The notes under the pieces are model-generated. The model was not told the origin of the DNA. It saw only the letters and a program-made list of their open reading frames with translations, and made no database searches. This document shows positions 43,560 to 49,762 of a stretch of 64,000 nt of DNA, one piece after another. The position numbers and the translations under genes were made by a program. Origin of the DNA: Hymenobacter sp. H14-R3 (GTDB lineage Bacteria; Bacteroidota; Bacteroidia; Cytophagales; Hymenobacteraceae); contig NZ_JASITD010000006.1 of the NCBI RefSeq assembly GCF_030063445.1, forward strand, positions 1-64,000, read 5' to 3'. Position 1 is the first letter of the stretch, and the number at the start of each line of letters is the position of its first letter.

Positions 43560-43624
43560 CTTACGCAAAAATGGTTGTCATTGTAAACGCAACGAAGCGA
43601 AGCGTAGCAACCGTTTTGCGTAAG
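43560..43624. repeat. REP-like inverted repeat near gamma-carbonic anhydrase
   Basis: CTTACGCAAAA (43560-43570) pairs with TTTTGCGTAAG (43614-43624). The interior GGTTGTCATTG...AACGAAGCGAAGCG resembles the REP core. It lies between convergent genes. Confidence 0.7.
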
Positions 43625-43632
43625 GCCGGTCT

Positions 43633-43923
43633 TTATTTCACCGTGGGCTCAATTGCCGGCGTGGTTGGTATTACCGCCGTGCCAGACGGTATGCGCGGGT
43701 GAGGCTTATAGATAGCCCCCGTAGCAAAGTCAACACCTACCCCTAGCAAGCCAACCAAAAACACATCAATTATCAGGGCAGCTACCCGAACTTCCCGTTG
43801 CGGCTGTCCAGGCAGGGGCCTTGTGCGCTGGTACTCAGTAATATGCCCTCCAAATACCGTGGCACAACTGGAGAGCGTAGTAGCGATAAGCCCAAAGGCT
43901 AGTAACTGTCGAAGTTTAAACAT
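43633..43923 (-). CDS. Small lipoprotein, CATVFGG type (copy 1)
   Basis: Encodes 96 aa. The lipobox LSSC lipidates Cys20, and the mature protein begins CATVFGGHITEYQRTRPLPG. A hydrophobic segment (AALIIDVFLVGLLGVGVDFA) is followed by TGAIYKPHPRI and a Pro/Thr tail. The architecture resembles YceK-like small lipoproteins of unknown role. A shorter paralogue is encoded at 44040-44285. A very long palindrome separates them. Confidence 0.78.
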   Translation of the reverse strand: MFKLRQLLAFGLIATTLSSCATVFGGHITEYQRTRPLPGQPQREVRVAALIIDVFLVGLLGVGVDFATGAIYKPHPRIPSGTAVIPTTPAIEPTVK

Positions 43924-43956
43924 GCAGAAAGTAGAAAAGGTGGGGAGCGTAGGGCA

Positions 43957-44034
43957 GCGACGCTACCTGACTAAGAAGCCGTGACTTTACCATCAGTAGT
44001 GGAAAGTCACGGCTTCTTAGTCAGGTAGCGTCGC
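43957..44034. repeat. Perfect 32-bp inverted repeat between lipoprotein paralogues
   Basis: 43957-43988 (GCGACGCTACCTGACTAAGA onward) is the exact reverse complement of 44003-44034, with a 14-base loop. There is no T-run, so it is not a canonical terminator. Confidence 0.9.
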
Positions 44035-44039
44035 GCTAC

Positions 44040-44285
44040 TTATTTGCCCGCAGGCTGCGGTTTGTAGATTGCGCCCGTTGCGAAATCTACGATGGTGCCA
44101 GGCCAGAATAAGATGATGTCGGCAATGAGCGCGCCAACCCGTACGTCTCGCTGGGGCTGGCCAGCAACAGGCTTGGTTTTTTGGTAGCTGGATACAGAAC
44201 CACCGAAAACGGTAGCGCAACTGCTTAGCGAAGAAAGGCTGGCAGCCAGCAAGCCAAAAGTTACTGCTTGTCTAAATCGAGTCAT
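44040..44285 (-). CDS. Small lipoprotein, CATVFGG type (copy 2)
   Basis: Encodes 81 aa. The lipobox LSSC gives lipidated Cys23, followed by CATVFGGSVSSYQKTKPVAG, a hydrophobic segment (GALIADIILFWPGTIVDFAT) and TGAIYKPQPAGK. Identity with the 43633 protein extends over most of the length, which shows a tandem duplication. The stop is 6 bases from the long palindrome. Its function is unknown. Confidence 0.78.
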   Translation of the reverse strand: MTRFRQAVTFGLLAASLSSLSSCATVFGGSVSSYQKTKPVAGQPQRDVRVGALIADIILFWPGTIVDFATGAIYKPQPAGK

Positions 44286-44352
44286 AGTATTTGGGTAAGG
44301 TGATTGTATAATGATTTATACAAATCATGCGCAAGCTATAGCTATAACTTTG

Positions 44353-44724
44353 CTAATCCAAATAAATAACCTTTGTTGACGAAAACTTGTCGTGCCAAGC
44401 CATCTTGCGGCGGCTGAATAATAGGCTTATGGGCTCCAATGGCAGGAAACGACAGATGGTGCGGATAAACAACTGCCCGCTGGTAGGGTCGGTATCGTCT
44501 TGCGTTACTAAATGAGTGCCGGTCAATAATTTGCCTATCGTGCGCTTAAAAGCAATTTCTGCAATTGCGTAGTACATAAACATTACTCCAAATACGGCAA
44601 AACGGTAATATTCAGTCTTTATCAAGCCAACGGGCAGAATACGCAACAGCGCCAAGAACAAGAATAAGACACAGCCAATGTCAACTGCCCAGTTGACAAA
44701 ACGGCGCACTTTAGAAGCTTCCAT
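44353..44724 (-). CDS. RDD-family membrane protein
   Basis: Encodes 123 aa. Two or three membrane segments (VDIGCVLFLFLALLRILPV, FGVMFMYYAIAEI) and the RDD-type segments RFVNWAVDIGCV (variant of RxxAxxxD) and RTIGKLLTGTHLVTQDD place it in the RDD family, whose members are transport-related or of unknown function. It is shorter than most. It lies alone on the minus strand between small lipoprotein and CNNM genes. Confidence 0.8.
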   Translation of the reverse strand: MEASKVRRFVNWAVDIGCVLFLFLALLRILPVGLIKTEYYRFAVFGVMFMYYAIAEIAFKRTIGKLLTGTHLVTQDDTDPTSGQLFIRTICRFLPLEPISLLFSRRKMAWHDKFSSTKVIYLD

Positions 44725-44827
44725 AAAAAAAATAAACCGTACTGAGCTAGGTAAGCGGCAAGCAAAGCTACGTGTTTGCTGGCGCCTACTTGGTTCAGTA
44801 CGGAAATAAATATTCTATCGCAGCTTA

Positions 44828-46153
44828 CTATGCAGGTAGCGGGTCGGTTTCATCCACTGTTGCCGGGCTGATAACGCGCAGCTGCACCATTTCTACCACG
44901 CGGCCGGTGCGGCTGAGCACCCGAAACTCGTAGGGCTCCAGCACGGCCACATCGCCAATTTCGGGAATGTTGCCATAGAGCACGTTGAGCAGGCCGCCCA
45001 CGCTCTCGTAATCATCGCCCTCGGGCAGGGCAAAGGGCAGGTACTCGTTAGCGTCGGGAATGGCCGTGGAGGTATTCACGCGGTATTCGTTTTCCGAAAT
45101 CTTCTCCACCACCGGTACCTCGTTGTCGTACTCGTCCTGGATTTCGCCCACCAGCTCCTCCATAATATCTTCGATGGTAACGATGCCCGACACGCCGCCA
45201 AACTCATCGCTCACCACGGCCATCACAATGTGCTTGCGCTGAAACTGGCGCAGCAGCCGGTTTATTTTCTTAGTTTCGGGCACAAAGTAGGCTGGGCGCA
45301 TAATGCGCGCCAGCTCCAGCGGCTCGCCGCGCCGAATAATGGGCAGCAAGTCCTTGACGTTGAGCACGCCCACAATATTGTCGATGTTGCCCTCAAAAAC
45401 CGGCATGCGCGAGTAGCCCTCGCTGAAGATGGTTTCGAGCAGCTTTTCCTCTGAGGCATTCACGTCGAGGGCGGCCAGCTTGGTGCGGGGCACCATTATC
45501 TGCTTCACCATGCGGTCGTTGAACTGAAATACGTTCTCAATCAGCTCGTGCTCAGAGTCTTGTATCTCGCCGGTTTCCTTGCCCTGGTCAATGAGCAGGC
45601 GCAGCTCTTCGGCCGTGTGTACCTCGGTGCCGTGGGTCGATTTTACCCCAAATAGCCCCAGTAACAGGTTGGAAAGCTTGTTGAGCAGCCAGATAGCCGG
45701 GAACGTAACTATGTAGAAAAACCGCAGTGGAGCCGTGATAAACAGCGTGGTAGCCTCCGGCTTCTGAATGGCCAGCACCTTGGGAGCCTGCTCACCAATA
45801 ACGATGTGCAGGATGGTGATGGTGGCAAACGAGAACACCAGCGCTACACTGTGCACCGTTTCGGGTGATAGCGTGAGGCCCAGGCTGTGAATAATGGCCA
45901 GTAGCACCTCGGCCACCACGCTCTCCCCAATCCAACCCAAGGCCAGCGAGGCCAGCGTAATGCCCAACTGGGTAGCCGAGAGGTAGGCATCCAGGTTGTG
46001 TAGCATCGTCTGCGTGAGCTTGGCCAGCCGGTTGCCCTCTTGAGCCCGCAAATCAATCTGTGAAGCACGCACTTTGACGAGCGCAAACTCGGCGGCGACG
46101 AAAAACCCGTTGACCAAGACCAGTAACAGGGTAAGCAGTATTTTTAAGCCCAT
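44828..46153 (-). CDS. CNNM/CorC-type transporter (hemolysin family)
   Basis: Encodes about 441 aa. The N-terminal DUF21/CNNM membrane domain (ILLTLLLVLVNGFFVAAEFAL, LGITLASLALGWIGESVVAEV) is followed by a CBS pair (VKQIMVPRTKLAALDVNASE, MPVFEGNIDNIVGVLNVKDL, KHIVMAVVSDEFGGVSGIVT) and the C-terminal CorC/HlyC domain (NEYRVNTSTAIPDAN...). Such proteins take part in divalent-cation, chiefly Mg2+ or Co2+, efflux or resistance. The ATG at 46153 was preferred to the longer frame because it starts the first membrane helix. A TACTTTTG box lies at 46202-46209. Confidence 0.93.
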   Translation of the reverse strand: MGLKILLTLLLVLVNGFFVAAEFALVKVRASQIDLRAQEGNRLAKLTQTMLHNLDAYLSATQLGITLASLALGWIGESVVAEVLLAIIHSLGLTLSPETVHSVALVFSFATITILHIVIGEQAPKVLAIQKPEATTLFITAPLRFFYIVTFPAIWLLNKLSNLLLGLFGVKSTHGTEVHTAEELRLLIDQGKETGEIQDSEHELIENVFQFNDRMVKQIMVPRTKLAALDVNASEEKLLETIFSEGYSRMPVFEGNIDNIVGVLNVKDLLPIIRRGEPLELARIMRPAYFVPETKKINRLLRQFQRKHIVMAVVSDEFGGVSGIVTIEDIMEELVGEIQDEYDNEVPVVEKISENEYRVNTSTAIPDANEYLPFALPEGDDYESVGGLLNVLYGNIPEIGDVAVLEPYEFRVLSRTGRVVEMVQLRVISPATVDETDPLPA

Positions 46154-46201
46154 GTAGTCGGTTCCCCTCAGACGCTGACGGTCGGGCAACCTTTATAATA
46201 A

Positions 46202-46209
46202 CAAAAGTA
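46202..46209 (-). promoter_or_regulatory. CNNM gene promoter -7 element TACTTTTG
   Basis: Fits TAnnTTTG, 49 bases upstream of the ATG. The only TTG upstream is 15 bases away, shorter than usual. Confidence 0.38.
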
Positions 46210-46444
46210 CGGACTTTGACGGGGCAAGTTCATGTTCAGCTAAATAACCCGGCTTAGAAAGCCCCGGCAAGCTGCCTTATTGGGCGCGGCTACGGCAATG
46301 GGCGGGTAGGTGGTTTTGCTGGCGCATACCAATGTATATAGTATTGATAAAAAGATACTTGCGGTTTGTTGCGGGCCTGCGTAAGCTGCCCCAGTGGCTT
46401 TGCAGCAAAGTCTGATTACCAGCTAATTGAGGAAATTGCTACGC
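46210..46444. other. Gene-free gap upstream of the CNNM gene
   Basis: No gene, no clear hairpin and no repeat of the families above was seen. It separates the CNNM promoter from the terminator of the tRNA-like gene. Confidence 0.5.
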
Positions 46445-46482
46445 AAAAAAGGCGCGCTTCCCTTCGGGAGCGCACCTTTTTA
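46445..46482 (-). terminator. Terminator of the tRNA-like gene
   Basis: AAAAAGGTGCGCTCCC and GGGAAGCGCGCCTTTTTT (minus strand) form a stem with a GAA-type loop and a T-run, beginning 4 bases after the tRNA-like 3' end. Confidence 0.88.
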
Positions 46483-46486
46483 AGTG

Positions 46487-46610
46487 CTGTAGCGGAAGGA
46501 CTTGAACCTCCATGAAGTAGTTAGGCAGTTGCTCCGAAAAGCGGCCGCTTTGTCCAGTTGCCTTCACCCCCGAGATAGGAGGGTGTGTCTGCCAGTTTCA
46601 CCACACTACA
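46487..46610 (-). ncRNA. 124-nt tRNA-like RNA with oversized variable arm
   Basis: The minus strand folds as a class II tRNA. It has acceptor TGTAGTG/CGCTACA (7 bp with one G-U), a D-arm GTG-AAACTGGCAGA-CAC with the GG of the D-loop, anticodon stem CCCTC/GGGGG with the 7-base loop CTATCTC, and a T-arm GGAGG-TTCAAGT-CCTTC. The discriminator is G. The variable region is about 54 bases instead of 13-20 and can pair (TGAAGGCA with TGCC...CTTCA, and AAAGCG/CGCTTT). By position the anticodon is AUC (Asp), although the D-arm is Leu-like, and position 37 is a pyrimidine, which is rare. No CCA is encoded. Promoter and terminator are strong. It may be an unusual tRNA, a specialised non-translating tRNA or a degenerate copy. 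Confidence 0.7.
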
Positions 46611-46648
46611 AGGGTTGGTATCGCCGCGCCGTTTGCGTTTTGATAGGT

Positions 46649-46680
46649 CAAAGGTAAGGCAATAATTTCTTTTTATGCAA
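46649..46680 (-). promoter_or_regulatory. Promoter TTG-N21-TACCTTTG of the tRNA-like gene
   Basis: TTG (46680-46678) and TACCTTTG (46656-46649) on the minus strand have exactly the spacing seen at the tRNA-Arg gene. The predicted start is about 32 bases before the acceptor stem. Confidence 0.8.
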
Positions 46681-46793
46681 ATTTTATTTAAAAAAGGTTA
46701 AAAAATTAATTAATTTTCAATTTAAAGGCTGCTTGGATGCATAATCTTCAGTATTGTGCCTAACTTCGCTTTTTATTCTAAATTCCACCCCGA

Positions 46794-47288
46794 ATGTCCC
46801 GCCCTTACGAATTAGATGATACCGACCGACGTATCTTAAACTTACTGGTGCAAGATGCCAAGCTGCCCTACTCCGAAATAGCTCGGCAGCTGCACGTGTC
46901 GGGCGGCACCATCCACAGCCGCATGACGCGGCTGGAGGAGCTGGGCATTGTGCGCGGGGCTACCCTCGACCTGGATATGACGAAAGTGGGCTTCGGGATT
47001 CAGGCCTTCCTAGGAATATTTCTGCTAAAAAGCTCTTATTGCGACAGCGTAATTGCGCAGCTGCGTGAAGTGCCGGAGGTTATCAGCCTGCACTTCACCA
47101 CGGGTAGCTACAACTTATTTGCCCGGCTGGCTTGCCGCGATACCCAGCACCTGCGCAATGTGCTGCACGACATGGTGCAGCAGATAGAAGGTGTGGAGCG
47201 TACCGAAACCCTCATTTCGCTCGAAGAAGTGTTCAGCCGCGTTGTGCAGTTAGAGGCCGCCGCCCCGCTCGTGGCCGGAGCCGCCTAA
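46794..47288 (+). CDS. Lrp/AsnC-family transcriptional regulator
   Basis: Encodes 164 aa. The N-terminal helix-turn-helix (DDTDRRILNLLVQDAKLPYSEIARQLHVSGGTI, shown here as DDTDRRILNLLVQDAKLPYS in part) is followed by the RAM ligand-binding domain (VGFGIQAFLGIFLLKSSYCD, VISLHFTTGSYNLFARLACR). Members sense amino acids and act as local or global regulators. The target genes are not obvious here. An AT-rich upstream region (46681-46770) is typical of a regulator's own control region. The terminator at 47316-47360 closes the unit. Confidence 0.93.
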   Translation: MSRPYELDDTDRRILNLLVQDAKLPYSEIARQLHVSGGTIHSRMTRLEELGIVRGATLDLDMTKVGFGIQAFLGIFLLKSSYCDSVIAQLREVPEVISLHFTTGSYNLFARLACRDTQHLRNVLHDMVQQIEGVERTETLISLEEVFSRVVQLEAAAPLVAGAA

Positions 47289-47315
47289 GCTCTTGGCGAC
47301 AGCGCCAGCAAGCCC

Positions 47316-47360
47316 ACAGAAAAGGCCTTCCCGAGCAACTCGGGAAGGCCTTTTCTGTGT
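47316..47360 (+). terminator. Terminator of Lrp-family gene
   Basis: CACAGAAAAGGCCTTCCCGA and its reverse complement form a stem of about 20 bp around a short loop. Confidence 0.9.
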
Positions 47361-47372
47361 AGCGAGCTACAC

Positions 47373-47726
47373 CTACATTTTGACCTTAGTGGTGGTTTTG
47401 TTGGTTTTGTAGCGCATGTCGGCGGTGCCGTCGGCCTTTACGGGGCCGGTTTGGGTGGCCGTGGATTTTGTTGTCTTGTTGGACTTGTAGCGCATATCGG
47501 GCGTGCCGTCGGCTTTCACCTTGGCCGTCGGCCTGGTGGCGGCTGGTGCCATCATGCCGGTTTTGGCGGTCATGGTAGTGGTGTGCAACGTAGTGGCCGG
47601 GGCCATTTTGGTCGTCGTTGTTTTGGCCGAACTGCTCATAGTGCTGGCGGCCGGGGCAGTTTGGGCTGAAGCCGAGAGGCTGCCAGCTACCAGCAAGGCG
47701 GTGAAGAAACCGAGAAGGCGTTTCAT
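47373..47726 (-). CDS. Secreted Thr/Lys/Met-rich repeat protein
   Basis: Encodes 117 aa. The signal peptide ends LSASAQ. The mature part is Thr/Ala/Lys-rich, with a repeated block, KADGTPDMRYKSNKTTK then KADGTADMRYKTNKTTTK. The repeat suggests a short binding unit, and I recognise no enzymatic domain. It converges on the Lrp gene with the terminator between. It is not clearly in an operon. Confidence 0.72.
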   Translation of the reverse strand: MKRLLGFFTALLVAGSLSASAQTAPAASTMSSSAKTTTTKMAPATTLHTTTMTAKTGMMAPAATRPTAKVKADGTPDMRYKSNKTTKSTATQTGPVKADGTADMRYKTNKTTTKVKM

Positions 47727-47912
47727 AAAACAGAAAAAAAAGGGGGAAGAGAACGCACTGCCTTGCCCGGCAGCAATTGGGCCGAAATATAGGCCATTTC
47801 CTGTTATAACTGGCGAGCCGTTGGCGCTGATTTACTAGCCGTTAGCCTTTATGTTGACTAGAAATTAGTTGTGGAAGCAATGTTAATCTGCGTTTGCCCA
47901 GCTACCCATTGT

Positions 47913-48000
47913 CTATCCGAACAGGCGCTGGGTGGGCTGCCAGGGTTGAGGCGGTAGCCCGCTCAGCGGTGCCAAAAATACGCTGGCAAGCGCGCTGAAA
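47913..48000. repeat. Left-half copy of the CTATCC-type element
   Basis: Starts CTATCCGAACAGGCGCTGGG and continues GGGTTGAGGCGGTAGCCCGC, aligning with 21735-21805 but lacking about 18 bases and the right arm. It lies in a 560-base gene-free gap (47727-48286) that otherwise holds only the palindrome at 48144-48170. Confidence 0.65.
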
Positions 48001-48143
48001 GAATTGCTACTCTTAGTTAGCATCTTCTGCCAGGCAATGGGGTGATAGCGAACAGTTTTTACGCTGATTAGTAGAATATTGCAGGTAAGCTAATGTTAAT
48101 TTAACTTAGATTAATTGCTTAGTAACAGTAGTGTCATTTTTGC

Positions 48144-48170
48144 ATAAAATACTGAAATTCAGTATTTTAT
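48144..48170. promoter_or_regulatory. Perfect AT-rich palindrome, likely regulator site
   Basis: ATAAAATACTGAA, one A, then TTCAGTATTTTAT gives 13-bp perfect arms with a one-base centre, like a dimeric repressor operator. It is about 117 bases upstream of the small secreted protein start, in an AT-rich island. Confidence 0.5.
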
Positions 48171-48286
48171 AAAATAAGTTTACACATTGCTTGCAATGTC
48201 GCCTCAGATAGGTGTGCTAAGCATGAAACTTTGCTAGGATATTTGAGTAGGTACAGCTTCATTTGCGCACCCAACTATTCACACCC

Positions 48287-48487
48287 ATGAAAAATCTGTT
48301 ACTCCTGGGCCTTGTGCTCACCGGCTTGCGCTTTGCCGGAGCCGCAATGGCTGCCCCCACCATGACCACCACCCTCACTACCACCGCCACCAACCAAAAA
48401 GCATCGCCCGACCGGCACCGCCGCAACATGCAGCGCCTGCACCGCCAATCACAGGTTCGCGTGCGCCAAAACAAGCGGGCGCGCTAA
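48287..48487 (+). CDS. Small secreted basic protein (66 aa)
   Basis: Starts MKNLLLLGLVLTGLRFAGAA, a signal peptide ending AMAAP. The mature part has Thr-rich then Arg/His/Gln-rich stretches (RHRRNMQRLHRQSQ), so it is strongly basic. The ATG at 48287 is the obvious start. The terminator at 48511-48547 is shared with the convergent thioredoxin gene. No family is recognised. Confidence 0.62.
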   Translation: MKNLLLLGLVLTGLRFAGAAMAAPTMTTTLTTTATNQKASPDRHRRNMQRLHRQSQVRVRQNKRAR

Positions 48488-48510
48488 ATACCAAGCCCAT
48501 TTAAGCCAAC

Positions 48511-48547
48511 AAAAGCCCCTCGCTATTGCTAGCGAGGGGCTTTTTAG
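48511..48547. terminator. Bidirectional terminator between small protein and thioredoxin
   Basis: AAAAGCCCCTCGCTA and TAGCGAGGGGCTTTTT form a perfect stem with T-runs on both strands. Confidence 0.92.
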
Positions 48548-48592
48548 TAAGAGTAATATTAATAACTATATTACCAGTGGTTTAGGCAAGAG

Positions 48593-48922
48593 CTAGGCCG
48601 AAACCTGAGCTTCTAGCTTCTGAGCCAGCACGTGCTTGGGCACAGCACCTACTTGCTTGTCTACAATCTGACCGTTCTTGAATACCAGCAGCGTCGGAAT
48701 GCTGCGGATACCGAACTTCATGGAAGTCTGGGGGTTAGCATCAACGTCAACCTTGCCTACGATGACTTTGCCTTCGTATTCGCCAGCCAACTCTTCTACT
48801 ACAGGGCCTACCATGCGGCAGGGGCCGCACCACTCGGCCCAGAAGTCCACGAGTACCGGCTTGTCCGAGTTGATAATCTCCTCGAAGTTGGCATCGGTTA
48901 TTTCAATTGCTTTATGCGCCAT
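48593..48922 (-). CDS. trxA: Thioredoxin
   Basis: Encodes 109 aa. The active site WCGPC is in [14 protein letters not shown], followed by the cis-proline region ([14 protein letters not shown]). It is the general cytoplasmic dithiol reductant for ribonucleotide reductase and other targets. The gene stands alone. A TACCTTGC box at 48985-48978 (minus) with a TTG 17 bases upstream is a plausible promoter. The length matches TrxA. Confidence 0.96.
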   Translation of the reverse strand: MAHKAIEITDANFEEIINSDKPVLVDFWAEWCGPCRMVGPVVEELAGEYEGKVIVGKVDVDANPQTSMKFGIRSIPTLLVFKNGQIVDKQVGAVPKHVLAQKLEAQVSA

Positions 48923-49035
48923 GACGCTAAGGTTTAGTTAAGTGAAAAAACGTCCGGCGTGTACGGCCAACGCGGCTGCAAGGTAGCGGAATGGGAGTAA
49001 AACAACACGGAGTGGAGAAAGTTCAGCAGCCACTT

Positions 49036-49668
49036 TTAGGGTAGCTGGTAGCTCAGGCCCAGCGCGGCCAGGTTGCGAAAGCGCCGGTAGCGCGCATCGG
49101 GGCCTACTTCCTCATAGCCTGTCACGATATGGCTGTAGCCCACGCGCACACTCAGGTCCGCCGGCAGGGCCAGGCTGGCGTACAGCTCCGAGTTGAGCGA
49201 GCCCCGGTCTTTGGAGCCGCCCAGCAGCAGGTTTCCGCTGGTGGGTTGGGCTGCCCCTATGTTGTTGGTGCGCTCGAAGGTGACAGCGCGGGTCGGCCCG
49301 AAGCTAACGCCGCCCACATCGAGGTTGAAGCCCAGCCGCAACGGGCCGGCCACCCGGGCCCGCACGTGAAACGCCACGTTTACGGCCCCCGTGCGCGGGG
49401 AGGGCACAAATAGCTGCTGCGTGGCCCCGCCTTGCGGGTCCAGGGCCAGGGCATCGGCAAAGTAGTAGCTGCCGCGCACGCCCACGCCCGCCTGAAACCG
49501 TCCGGCCGCATCCAGCCCCCATAGCCGCCAGCCCGCTATTGAGGTGTAATTGAGGGTTGGCCCTGCGGCCCCGGTTAAGTCCAGCATGGTGGCGTGGCGG
49601 CCGGGCGCGGTTTGGGCCGGGGCCAGCAGCGGCAAGCCGAGCAGCAGCGGTAGGAAATAGCGGCACAT
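49036..49668 (-). CDS. Hypothetical outer-membrane beta-barrel protein
   Basis: Encodes 210 aa. The signal peptide (MCRYFLPLLLGLPLLAPAQ) is followed by alternating strands (GVGVRGSYYFADALAL, VNVAFHVRARVAGPLRLGF, LSVRVGYSHIVTGYE) ending LGLSYQLP, the C-terminal pattern of barrel proteins. No family is recognised, and the domain assignment rests on the strand pattern. It is a stand-alone minus-strand gene between thioredoxin and dnaE. Confidence 0.68.
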   Translation of the reverse strand: MCRYFLPLLLGLPLLAPAQTAPGRHATMLDLTGAAGPTLNYTSIAGWRLWGLDAAGRFQAGVGVRGSYYFADALALDPQGGATQQLFVPSPRTGAVNVAFHVRARVAGPLRLGFNLDVGGVSFGPTRAVTFERTNNIGAAQPTSGNLLLGGSKDRGSLNSELYASLALPADLSVRVGYSHIVTGYEEVGPDARYRRFRNLAALGLSYQLP

Positions 49669-49762
49669 GGTCAGTTATTTTTGAAAGGGAGATGAAACAC
49701 TGATGAAGACCACTTGCTAGACGTGACTGTTGCATAACCCTTACAAAGTGCTTGCTGCCCGC

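Noticed and set aside
43633..44285. Toxin-antitoxin pair
   Set aside because: Both proteins are paralogous lipoproteins with lipoboxes. There is no toxin or antitoxin fold.
46487..46610. tmRNA or selenocysteine tRNA
   Set aside because: No tag-peptide frame and only 124 nt for tmRNA. The 7-bp acceptor and AUC loop do not fit tRNA-Sec (8 bp, UCA).
46487..46610. Group I intron in the tRNA
   Set aside because: The extra bases are in the variable region, not the anticodon loop, and are far too short.
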